Of a DNA stretch of 41,350 bases, positions 1-5,264 are shown one piece after another. Position numbers and translations under genes: made by a program. Each line of letters opens with the position of its first letter. Position 1 is the first letter of the stretch. The notes below the pieces were generated by a model. The model did not search any database. It was not told the origin of the DNA and saw only the letters and a list, made by a program, of their open reading frames with translations. The stretch comes from a virus: positions 1-41,350 of IMG/VR virus record IMGVR_UViG_3300021138_000062; one strand, written 5' to 3'.

Positions 1-2
1 CG

Positions 3-71
3 GGCGTTGCTATCGCCGCCGGCGGGGGTACTACAGGAATGCTTAGCCATGATGGCTACCTCTTTCGCTAA
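3..71 (+). CDS. Possible C-terminal end of an upstream gene (partial)
   Basis: Frame 3 is open from the left edge and ends at a TAA at 69-71, giving 22 residues that are rich in Gly and Ala and end in DGYLFR. Glycine-rich ends like this occur in phage tail fibres, but the piece is too short to identify. It is not the frame that would continue the collagen-like gene at the right edge if the molecule were circular. Bases 72-207 hold no gene I can support, only a small perfect hairpin (TTGCCC-TAC-GGGCAA, 82-96). Confidence 0.25.
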   Translation, partial: GVAIAAGGGTTGMLSHDGYLFR

Positions 72-207
72 TCGGGCGGAGTTGCCCTACGGGCAATAGT
101 AGCCACCGTCATCACGCAACGCAACAGAGCCGGAATACGCAACAATGGGGACGGTGCCCACACGCGTTCATTTTCACCTTCCCTTATACGAACATTTGTT
201 CAAACCC

Positions 208-237
208 TAGACACAGGCAGAGATACAACGCTATACT
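208..237 (+). promoter_or_regulatory. Sigma70-like promoter, probably giving a leaderless mRNA
   Basis: A -35 TAGACA (208-213) and a -10 TATACT (232-237) are separated by 18 bases. Transcription should begin about seven bases after the -10, almost exactly at the ATG at 245. No Shine-Dalgarno sequence precedes that ATG, so the transcript is probably leaderless. It would drive the two genes from 245 to 1356. Confidence 0.6.
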
Positions 238-244
238 AACACGC

Positions 245-1093
245 ATGAACAAGAACTATCGCAACAAATACACAGGTCAACAAATCGAAGCCCATTTCTA
301 CGTCAAGGGGGTCAAGAAACTCATTGACGAGATGTTCCTCAACTCCGGGGTTGAGTGGCAATTCTATGCCGACGAGAACATTTATGAGTTTGAACAGCGA
401 GATGAGTACGGGTTTACTACTACTCAAGTGCTTGCGCTTGGAGACTACATCGTCTGGGACGGGGACTACCTCAAGATTTACACGCCACAGCGTTTTGCTG
501 ACGTGTACCAGATTATCCCGGTCAATGGCATACCAGAGGTCTTGACGGGCGTAGAGGAGCCTACAGAGGAGCCTGAGCGCCACTCAGAGGGCTTCCGCAA
601 GTGGGTCGGGACGAAGCAATTCGCTGAAAAGCAAGATGCCCCCTCCCAAAATTTTTTGCGAGAAAAAACTGAGGAAGAAAGTACCTTCAAAAACGTTGAC
701 AAGAGCGTTATCAAGGATTGGTACAGCGACCAGACGTGGTGGGACGAAACTCGTGCCGACCGCATTGCTTGGGACGATGTGAAGGATTTTTTTGCGGGGG
801 CAGAACGCAAGCCCTATGTGGACCCTTACATTAAATCTGTGGAGGCTTATCGCATCACTGAACAGTTTGATGAGTGGGAATTTATCAACTGGCTCACGCC
901 GGGGGACAAGTTCACTGCCACTTACTGCATTTCTAAAAACAGTGATGGTTATCCCCGCTACAGCGACCCTGTGATTGCCATTTACAGCCCCAAGACAGAA
1001 GGCAAAGCAAAGGTGGGCGATTTGATTATCAAGGTTTGCCCTCATCGCTATACTATTCAAGCATGCGTCCCCGAAGAGAAAGAAGTTGACTAA
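245..1093 (+). CDS. Hypothetical protein, 282 aa
   Basis: I do not recognise a family. The protein is soluble, rich in aromatic and acidic residues (several Trp, many Glu and Asp), with no signal peptide or membrane segment. The N-terminal ~100 residues look like a compact folded domain. A charged, Glu/Lys-rich stretch (about 100-150) may be a linker, followed by a second Trp/Tyr-rich domain (about 155-280). The ATG start lies eight bases after a promoter -10 box and lacks a ribosome-binding site, pointing to leaderless translation. Its stop overlaps the next start (TAATG), so the two genes should be translationally coupled. Position next to the tRNA cluster and away from the virion genes suggests an early or accessory role, which is inference. 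Confidence 0.75.
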   Translation: MNKNYRNKYTGQQIEAHFYVKGVKKLIDEMFLNSGVEWQFYADENIYEFEQRDEYGFTTTQVLALGDYIVWDGDYLKIYTPQRFADVYQIIPVNGIPEVLTGVEEPTEEPERHSEGFRKWVGTKQFAEKQDAPSQNFLREKTEEESTFKNVDKSVIKDWYSDQTWWDETRADRIAWDDVKDFFAGAERKPYVDPYIKSVEAYRITEQFDEWEFINWLTPGDKFTATYCISKNSDGYPRYSDPVIAIYSPKTEGKAKVGDLIIKVCPHRYTIQACVPEEKEVD

Positions 1094-1356
1094 TGCTACA
1101 GTGGGAACACGAAGTTATTGACGGTGTGGATTTTTGGTACTGCTTCCCGTGGGAGATTACCTTTATTGAGGAGAGCGAGAACGCTCCGTACTCATTAGCC
1201 ATTGAGGGCATTACCGATGACGCTGATAAGACAGCGTTTGTTGACCTTGCCTACCTGCCAACCTTAGAGGCAGCGCAGGATTTGGCAGAGGAACTCCATC
1301 AGAAGATGGTTGATGAGTTCAACGGTGAGGCCGAAGTTTTGGAGCCATCAGAGTAG
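1093..1356 (+). CDS. Hypothetical acidic small protein, 87 aa
   Basis: Family not recognised. The protein is short and strongly acidic, with Trp-rich N-terminal sequence and a C-terminal helix rich in Glu, Ala and Leu (about residues 55-85). The ATG overlaps the stop of the preceding gene by one base, and a purine-rich AGAAAGAAG lies upstream. It is the last gene of a two-gene unit that ends at the terminator at 1397-1426. Small acidic phage proteins of this kind often act as inhibitors or DNA mimics, but nothing specific in the sequence shows that here. Confidence 0.7.
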   Translation: MLQWEHEVIDGVDFWYCFPWEITFIEESENAPYSLAIEGITDDADKTAFVDLAYLPTLEAAQDLAEELHQKMVDEFNGEAEVLEPSE

Positions 1357-1396
1357 TTATATTTACCCCTTTTGGGGGTATCCCGGCAAGAAGAAG

Positions 1397-1426
1397 CCCC
1401 CTCCCGGTTCGGGTAGGGGGTTTTTT
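1397..1426 (+). terminator. Intrinsic terminator
   Basis: The arms CCCCCT-CCCG and CGGG-T-AGGGGG form a ten-pair stem with one bulged T and a GTT loop, followed by six T. It ends the 245-1356 unit. On the opposite strand the hairpin is followed by a pyrimidine-rich tract, so it may also stop the leftward operon that ends at 1450. A weaker hairpin (TACCCC/GGGGTA, 1364-1380) sits just upstream. Confidence 0.85.
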
Positions 1427-1449
1427 GTTAACTTAAAATGTTAACCCGG

Positions 1450-1650
1450 TTAGTGACGTTTCAGGAATCGTGCCTGCTGTTCCCATTCTTCAATGTTGCC
1501 AAAGCGGACACCAACGGCGCAGAGGTCCATGCCCTCTTCCCACAGTTCGTTTTCTGTCTCGGCCATAGGGAAACCATCGTGCGTCAGGCAGAAAGATTGA
1601 GAAACAAAGTCATTGGCGATGCCGTACTGGAGCCATTCTTCAAAGGTCAT
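1450..1650 (-). CDS. Hypothetical small acidic protein, 66 aa
   Basis: Family not recognised. The 66-residue protein is rich in Glu, Phe and Trp, and probably forms a small alpha-helical domain. An excellent ribosome-binding site (AAAGGAG, then AAACA before the ATG) supports the start at 1650. It is the last gene of the leftward operon that also carries three tRNAs. Its neighbours suggest an early, host-directed role, but no function can be assigned. Confidence 0.7.
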   Translation of the reverse strand: MTFEEWLQYGIANDFVSQSFCLTHDGFPMAETENELWEEGMDLCAVGVRFGNIEEWEQQARFLKRH

Positions 1651-1699
1651 TGTTTCTCCTTTTTTGGGGGTACCCCATTTTTAAAAATTATTTGACCAG

Positions 1700-1772
1700 T
1701 GCCGGAAGCAGGAATCGAACCCACGACATTCTGATTACAAAACAGACACTCTACCTACTGAGTTATTCCGGC
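1700..1772 (-). tRNA. tRNA-Thr (anticodon TGT)
   Basis: A 73-base cloverleaf can be drawn: acceptor GCCGGAA/TTCCGGC with discriminator A, a D-arm with ACTC/GAGT, an anticodon loop TTTGTAA giving TGT, and a T-arm GTGGG/CCTGC around TTCGATT. The top pair of the anticodon stem at the loop is a T-T mismatch, and two T-arm pairs are G-T. CCA is not encoded. It should read ACA codons. Its first bases overlap the 3' end of the small gene at 1763-1909. Confidence 0.9.
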
Positions 1773-1909
1773 ATGCGTACATGGCAGCAGACTGTGTAGT
1801 GTTCTTCATTGAACTCTACATCCACAAAACAATCTTCTTCTAAATGACAGTTGATGCAGCAGTCATAGCGCCTGCCTGTGTCTAATTTGTAGGTGCTGCA
1901 ACCTTTCAC
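1763..1909 (-). CDS. Cysteine-rich small protein, 48 aa
   Basis: A 48-residue protein with a cysteine cluster (CCINCHLEEDC, then CC near the C-terminus), suggesting a metal-binding or small disulfide-type fold. The GTG start at 1909 is chosen because AAGGAG lies at ideal distance upstream; a longer frame would run into the tRNA-Asn gene. The last codons and the stop overlap the 5' end of tRNA-Thr by about ten bases. It sits between two tRNA genes in the leftward operon. Function unknown. Confidence 0.6.
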   Translation of the reverse strand: MKGCSTYKLDTGRRYDCCINCHLEEDCFVDVEFNEEHYTVCCHVRMPE

Positions 1910-1921
1910 GATTTCTCCTTG

Positions 1922-1994
1922 CTTCGGGGGCAGGACTCGAACCTGCAACCCAGTGATTAACAGTCACTTGCACTGCCAATTGTGCTACCCCGAA
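1922..1994 (-). tRNA. tRNA-Asn (anticodon GTT)
   Basis: A 73-base cloverleaf: acceptor TTCGGGG/CCCCGAA with discriminator G, anticodon stem AGTGA/TCACT with loop CTGTTAA giving GTT, and T-arm GCAGG/CCTGC with TTCGAGT. All stems pair well. CCA is not encoded. It lies six bases from the tRNA-Met gene and shares its transcript. Confidence 0.93.
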
Positions 1995-2000
1995 AAATGG

Positions 2001-2071
2001 TGGCAGGGGCGAGAATTGAACTCGCATCTCTGGCTTATGAGGCCAGTGGCGTACCGTTGGCCCACCCTGCT
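2001..2071 (-). tRNA. tRNA with anticodon CAT (Met, elongator type, or Ile2)
   Basis: A 71-base cloverleaf: acceptor AGCAGGG/CCCTGCC with an A-C mismatch at the first pair, anticodon stem CTGGC/GCCAG with loop CTCATAA giving CAT, a four-base variable loop, and T-arm GCGAG/CTCGC with TTCAATT. The three consecutive G-C pairs that mark bacterial initiator tRNAs are absent from the anticodon stem, so an elongator Met tRNA or a lysidine-modified Ile2 tRNA is more likely. It begins six bases after the stop of the gene at 2077-2358. Confidence 0.85.
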
Positions 2072-2076
2072 ACGAT

Positions 2077-2358
2077 TTACCGCCCTGCTCGCCGCGAAGG
2101 CTTAGAAGCATCGGCAACGCGCTTAACCGGGGCCTTGGCTGCGGCAGCAGGCTTGGGGGTCGGCGTGAGAGCGAGAATGGAAGCCTGAACCGAACTGATT
2201 TCCGTCAAGATGGAGTTTACATCTCGCTCAATGGTCGCAGCGTATTGTGCAAACCGCGCCTCGGCCTTCTTGGCCTGCTTCAAAAAACCGGTAACAACTG
2301 CTCCGGCGCTTCCAATCCAACTAGCGGCAATTGCCATGTAGGTAGATGCATTTGACAT
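2077..2358 (-). CDS. Hypothetical small protein with a possible membrane segment, 93 aa
   Basis: Family not recognised. The N-terminus (about residues 8-28) is a hydrophobic, small-residue-rich stretch that could be one membrane helix. A helical, possibly coiled-coil middle (about 30-65) follows, and then a C-terminal tail rich in Pro, Ala, Lys and Arg. The ATG at 2358 has a perfect AAGGAG upstream; a longer reading frame without such a signal was set aside. It is the first gene of the leftward tRNA operon. The layout of anchor, coiled coil and basic tail would suit a membrane-attached protein that touches nucleic acid, but this is speculation. Confidence 0.7.
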   Translation of the reverse strand: MSNASTYMAIAASWIGSAGAVVTGFLKQAKKAEARFAQYAATIERDVNSILTEISSVQASILALTPTPKPAAAAKAPVKRVADASKPSRRAGR

Positions 2359-2399
2359 GTGTTTCTCCTTGGTTCCCGAATAAATCCGTCTGTGCAGAA

Positions 2400-2429
2400 A
2401 GTGTAGCACTTGTAACTATGAGTAGTCAA
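2400..2429 (-). promoter_or_regulatory. Promoter of the leftward tRNA operon
   Basis: Read leftward, TTGACT (2429-2424) and TACACT (2405-2400) are separated by 18 bases. The start of transcription would lie about 35 bases before the ATG at 2358. The -35 is close to consensus and the -10 is moderate. Confidence 0.5.
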
Positions 2430-2500
2430 TTGTTTAACTGTTGCCCCTCTTGACTACGATGGAAACAACTCCGATAGCAGAAATTTGCTATAGGGGGGGG

Positions 2501-2516
2501 TGGCAACCAGTTGCCA
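2501..2516. promoter_or_regulatory. Perfect inverted repeat, possible operator
   Basis: TGGCAAC-CA-GTTGCCA is a palindrome with seven-base arms and a two-base centre. It lies right after a run of eight G (2493-2500) and before an AT-rich stretch, in the gap between the diverging operons. Size and symmetry suit a dimeric repressor site, but no cognate regulator is visible in the window. Confidence 0.35.
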
Positions 2517-2588
2517 GCCGATATATATAACAATATTAAGAATAATAAAAGCACAAAATTCTGCTACAAAGGAAAAACGGTTAGTGCA

Positions 2589-2789
2589 ATGATGAGTGTC
2601 AGTGAACAAGCCAGACTTGATGCCATCATGTCGCGTCTTAACATTTTGTATGGTTTGGACAACCTCAATCCAATCATTGAAGGTTTGTTGAACGATTTAG
2701 TTTTGGATGTTGATTGGCTACAAGAGCGTTTGTCGCTTGCATGGACAACTGTGGCTGCATACCAAAAAGAACTTTCGGGTAATCTTTAA
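2589..2789 (+). CDS. Hypothetical helical protein, 66 aa
   Basis: Family not recognised. The protein is mostly alpha-helical by composition, without Cys or membrane segments. The first of two tandem ATG codons (2589 and 2592) is taken as the start. An AAAGGA lies 15 bases upstream, slightly far. A TTG at 2511 could extend the frame, but it lies inside the palindrome and has no ribosome-binding site. It is followed by a good promoter that starts the next unit. Confidence 0.55.
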   Translation: MMSVSEQARLDAIMSRLNILYGLDNLNPIIEGLLNDLVLDVDWLQERLSLAWTTVAAYQKELSGNL

Positions 2790-2793
2790 AGGC

Positions 2794-2823
2794 TTGACTT
2801 ATTGCATTTACAGCGCCTATAGT
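2794..2823 (+). promoter_or_regulatory. Sigma70-like promoter
   Basis: TTGACT (2794-2799) and TATAGT (2818-2823) are separated by 18 bases. Transcription would start near 2830, giving a short leader with GGAGGAA before the ATG at 2850. It should drive the overlapping genes from 2850 to 4762. Confidence 0.65.
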
Positions 2824-2849
2824 TTGTATAAACTTCGGAGGAACATGAA

Positions 2850-3074
2850 ATGACTTGGTATTGGTGGGTAATTGCAGTTTACGCAGCAGTGGCATTACTG
2901 TGTTTTTTGCGCTATTGGTACATTGTTGACAAGACAGTCAAAGATTTTCGCGTCAAAGGCGTTGAAGCCCCTTCTTACAAGAACATGTTTGCTTTAATGA
3001 TTTTAGATTCGCTCAAGTGGCCGTTCTATGTTTTGCGTGATGGTTTGAAAAGTTTCTTGGAGGAACTGAAGTGA
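2850..3074 (+). CDS. Small membrane protein, 74 aa
   Basis: One clear transmembrane helix spans residues 3-22 (rich in Trp, Val, Ala and Leu). It is followed by a charged segment and a second amphipathic, aromatic stretch (about 45-70) that may lie on the membrane. The ATG has GGAGGAA upstream. The stop overlaps the next gene's GTG by three bases, so the two are probably coupled. Family not recognised. A membrane-located early protein is plausible. Confidence 0.7.
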   Translation: MTWYWWVIAVYAAVALLCFLRYWYIVDKTVKDFRVKGVEAPSYKNMFALMILDSLKWPFYVLRDGLKSFLEELK

Positions 3075-3730
3075 AAATTTACCTTGCCGGACCAATGCGC
3101 GGATACCCGCAGTACAACTTCCCAGCCTTTGACAAAGCGCGCAATACGTTGAAGGCCGCAGGTCACAAAGTTTTTTGCCCAGCCGAAACTGACATTGTTG
3201 AAGGTTTTAATCCCAACGAAGAAATAAGCGTTGAAAAAATTCAACAAGCATTTCGTCGTGACATTTTGGCGCTGCTTGATTGTCAAGCAATTGCCATGTT
3301 GCCCGGTTGGGAAAAGTCAGTTGGAGCAAACACCGAAGTTTCAATGGCAGAGATGCTTGGCCTGAAAGTTTTTTTTTACGACCCTTGGGGCAATGATGGC
3401 CTCATTCCCCTTTTGACGCACTACAACCACACTGAGGGCGGAGACAAGCGTTTCTTTGGCCTCACCGTCGAAATGTGCAGACTTCATGCTAAGAAACAAA
3501 ACGATTACGGTTTGGACAACGACCCGTTTTCCAACGTTCGTGCTTCTGAAGCCTTTGGTATTCCCGGCTGGGTCGGTACGTTGATGCGCGCTCAGGACAA
3601 AATGAAGCGGTTGCAGAAGGCTGCTCAAGGCGGTCAACTTTCCAACGAATCGGTTGAGGATTCACTCATTGACCTTGCCAACTACGCTGTGATTGCACTT
3701 ATTCTTTACAAGGAGCAGCAAAATGACTAA
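3071..3730 (+). CDS. DUF4406-like plus nucleotide-modification-associated domain protein, 219 aa
   Basis: Residues 1-115 match the pattern of DUF4406 proteins, which are related to nucleoside 2-deoxyribosyltransferases: an N-terminal MKIYLAGPMRG, then NFPAF, and an acidic, helical middle. Residues about 125-219 resemble DUF1599 (nucleotide modification associated domain), with a KxxDYG-like KQNDYG, a PFSNVR, a DKMKRL, and an ESVEDSLIDLANYA near the end. Both families are linked to nucleotide metabolism in phages, so a role in making or remodelling nucleotides is likely; the reaction is unknown. The GTG start at 3071 overlaps the previous stop and has TGGAGGAA upstream. The stop overlaps the next ATG (ATGACTAA). 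Confidence 0.75.
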   Translation: MKIYLAGPMRGYPQYNFPAFDKARNTLKAAGHKVFCPAETDIVEGFNPNEEISVEKIQQAFRRDILALLDCQAIAMLPGWEKSVGANTEVSMAEMLGLKVFFYDPWGNDGLIPLLTHYNHTEGGDKRFFGLTVEMCRLHAKKQNDYGLDNDPFSNVRASEAFGIPGWVGTLMRAQDKMKRLQKAAQGGQLSNESVEDSLIDLANYAVIALILYKEQQND

Positions 3731-3866
3731 TGACAGGGTTGACAATTTCTTAAAGCGCAATCCTCCAAACGCTCCGGGTCGTTTGTGCTACAAGTGTGGT
3801 TTAGAAACCACAGTTATTGGCCCGTGTTCATCATGTGGCGAAGAGGCTTACTATGGGCAAGACTAG
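3723..3866 (+). CDS. Zinc-ribbon mini-protein, 47 aa
   Basis: A 47-residue protein with two Cys pairs, CYKCG and CSSCG, about 14 residues apart, as in a zinc ribbon. Such mini-proteins in phages often bind nucleic acid or protein partners. The ATG overlaps the previous stop by eight bases, with AAGGAGCAG upstream as ribosome-binding site. The next gene starts inside its last codons. The overlaps on both sides and the conserved Cys spacing make it credible despite its size. Confidence 0.65.
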   Translation: MTNDRVDNFLKRNPPNAPGRLCYKCGLETTVIGPCSSCGEEAYYGQD

Positions 3867-4200
3867 AGCAGTCGGTACTGCATTTGAGACTGCTGTTGTT
3901 AAAGTTTTGATGGAACTTGGTTTTCCTGAAGCAATTCGCAACATTTTAAACTCTCCCCTTGGAGACATTAAAAACGTTCCGGTTGTGCTTGAGTGCAAAA
4001 ACCATCGCAAGATGGAATTGGCTGAATGGGTTGAGCAAGCAAATCGCTCCGGTGAGCGCGCTGGCCTTTTGGCGGCAGTTGTGCACAAGCGTCGTGGCAA
4101 GCATGCTCGCAAGTCGTACGTCACTATGGAGTTAGACCAGTTTATTCCCTTGCTTCTTGCATACGACAAGGTGCGGAAAGAGGAAAAGTCCAATGACTAA
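3853..4200 (+). CDS. PD-(D/E)XK-type nuclease, Holliday junction resolvase-like, 115 aa
   Basis: The protein fits a small PD-(D/E)XK nuclease of the archaeal-type or phage resolvase class: GTAFE near residue 8-12 (metal-binding Glu), GD at about 37-38, and an ECKN motif (about 46-49) on the central strand. These supply the acid-acid-x-Lys catalytic core. A basic C-terminal half (HKRRGKHARK) could hold DNA. It would cut branched DNA before or during packaging. The ATG at 3853 has GAAGAGG upstream, and overlaps the zinc-ribbon gene by 14 bases. Its stop overlaps the next ATG in the same ATGACTAA junction seen at 3723. A different nuclease role (for example end trimming) is possible. Confidence 0.7.
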   Translation: MGKTRAVGTAFETAVVKVLMELGFPEAIRNILNSPLGDIKNVPVVLECKNHRKMELAEWVEQANRSGERAGLLAAVVHKRRGKHARKSYVTMELDQFIPLLLAYDKVRKEEKSND

Positions 4201-4762
4201 AAAACTTAATCGTCGTAGCCAACAACGGCTGAAGCGCATGGTTGCAAGCGTTGATTCTCTCAACAATCTTCTTGCAGAAATCAAAGTCGAAGACTTGGAA
4301 GATTTTGTTCGTCGGGATGTCATCGTGGTCAATCCGTACGAAGTTTCGCAATCTTCAGATTTCAATTCTCGTTCCAACGGGCAGAACGGTTCTTCCATTG
4401 TTGAGCGTTCCGTGATTGCCCGTCTTGAGGGTCGAAACCTTAGCGACCCCGTACGGGAAAAGGTTTTGGAAATCGAACTTCAAATCCTTGAGGCCGAAAA
4501 GTTTTTGCGAGCCGCTGTGGTGTCCATTGATTTTTTAAAGCGCGGGGTTGAGCGTAAAAAGGTTCGCCAGACAAGCAACCCCTGTGAAATCTGCCTTGTT
4601 TTGCCTGCCATTAAGTCGGGTATGTGTATGAACTGCCAAATCGAATGGGTTGAAGCAGGAGCGCCCGACCGATTTCGTTGGAAAGCATACAAACATGAAC
4701 TTACATCATCAGATGGAAAGATTCTTGTAAAGGAACGTCCACCGGGTCAGCGAACCCAGTAA
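4193..4762 (+). CDS. Hypothetical protein with a C-terminal Cys4 motif, 189 aa
   Basis: Family not recognised. The N-terminus (1-50) is basic then acidic and helical. A Ser/Asn-rich stretch follows (about 55-75), then a helical segment (about 80-130) that may form a coiled coil. Near residues 140-156 there are two Cys pairs, CEIC and CMNC, likely to bind zinc. The end is basic. The ATG has GAGGAAAAG upstream. Its place shortly before the large terminase gene makes a small-terminase or DNA-binding role thinkable, but no typical helix-turn-helix is evident. Confidence 0.65.
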   Translation: MTKKLNRRSQQRLKRMVASVDSLNNLLAEIKVEDLEDFVRRDVIVVNPYEVSQSSDFNSRSNGQNGSSIVERSVIARLEGRNLSDPVREKVLEIELQILEAEKFLRAAVVSIDFLKRGVERKKVRQTSNPCEICLVLPAIKSGMCMNCQIEWVEAGAPDRFRWKAYKHELTSSDGKILVKERPPGQRTQ

Positions 4763-4766
4763 ACAT

Positions 4767-4794
4767 TTGACAATATAGAAATGTCGTGTAAGAT
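4767..4794 (+). promoter_or_regulatory. Promoter upstream of the packaging genes
   Basis: A perfect -35 TTGACA (4767-4772) and a -10 TAAGAT (4789-4794) are separated by 16 bases. Transcription would begin near 4801, so this is a candidate start for the late packaging and structural transcript. Confidence 0.55.
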
Positions 4795-4971
4795 ATGGAA
4801 TATACTAGGAAGAATTGCGCTCCGACCGAAGAGGAATTAGTGACCCTCGGTTTTGAAGCGTGGCAAATTTCAATCCTTAGAAAACTTCCGGTTGACCTCC
4901 AATGGGAGGCACACGACGAGTTTATACGTCGCTTAATGAGCGATGGAGAAACCGAAGGGTTTTTCTTTTAA
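4795..4971 (+). CDS. Hypothetical small acidic protein, 58 aa (or 43 aa from GTG 4840)
   Basis: The frame begins MEYTRKNCAPTEEEL and ends in GFFF. It is acidic and helical; family not recognised. The ATG at 4795 directly follows the -10 box, so a transcript from that promoter would begin after it. A GTG at 4840 has AGAGGAA upstream and would suit that transcript, giving 43 residues. Which start is used cannot be decided from the sequence. The next gene starts nine bases after the stop. Confidence 0.5.
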   Translation: MEYTRKNCAPTEEELVTLGFEAWQISILRKLPVDLQWEAHDEFIRRLMSDGETEGFFF

Positions 4972-4979
4972 GGAACAAT

Positions 4980-5264
4980 ATGCCAAGCGAAGACGAATTC
5001 GACAGCCGGTTTGAAGATATTGTAAGCAGCCTTGGTGGGCTTGTTGGCGAGAACGAAGTTAACGCCCGCAAGTTTCTCGGTAACGAGCAATACGACAAAA
5101 TTATGGGGCTTATTGATTTGAACAATGCGTTGCTCTTGCAGAAAGAGGCTTCGCAGATTCAATACCTCAAGATGCTGTCTGGTCTTTACGCTTCCATTAG
5201 TTGTTTTGTGGTTTTTGCAATGCCTATTTTGCTCTCTTGGTCAATTTACTATTGGGTGAAGTAA
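4980..5264 (+). CDS. Small protein with C-terminal membrane anchor, 94 aa
   Basis: Residues 1-60 are acidic and helical. A single hydrophobic helix (about 68-91, with CFVVFAMPILLSW) ends in a short Lys tail, typical of a tail-anchored protein. The ATG at 4980 has AAGGAA upstream; frames starting further left have no such signal. The terminase gene begins immediately after its stop. Family not recognised. It occupies the usual place of a small terminase but does not look like one. Confidence 0.65.
   Translation: MPSEDEFDSRFEDIVSSLGGLVGENEVNARKFLGNEQYDKIMGLIDLNNALLLQKEASQIQYLKMLSGLYASISCFVVFAMPILLSWSIYYWVK

Noticed and set aside
1-71. Continuation of the right-edge collagen gene through a circular join
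   Set aside because: Joining the last two bases to the start gives an Arg/Tyr-rich reading with an early stop and no Gly-X-Y pattern. The sequence gives no support for a direct join.
2001-2071. Initiator tRNA-Met
   Set aside because: The anticodon stem lacks the three G-C pairs typical of initiators, in spite of the unpaired first acceptor position.
2511-2588. TTG start that would add 26 residues to the gene at 2589
   Set aside because: The TTG lies inside the palindrome and has no ribosome-binding site. The tandem ATG further on is more likely.
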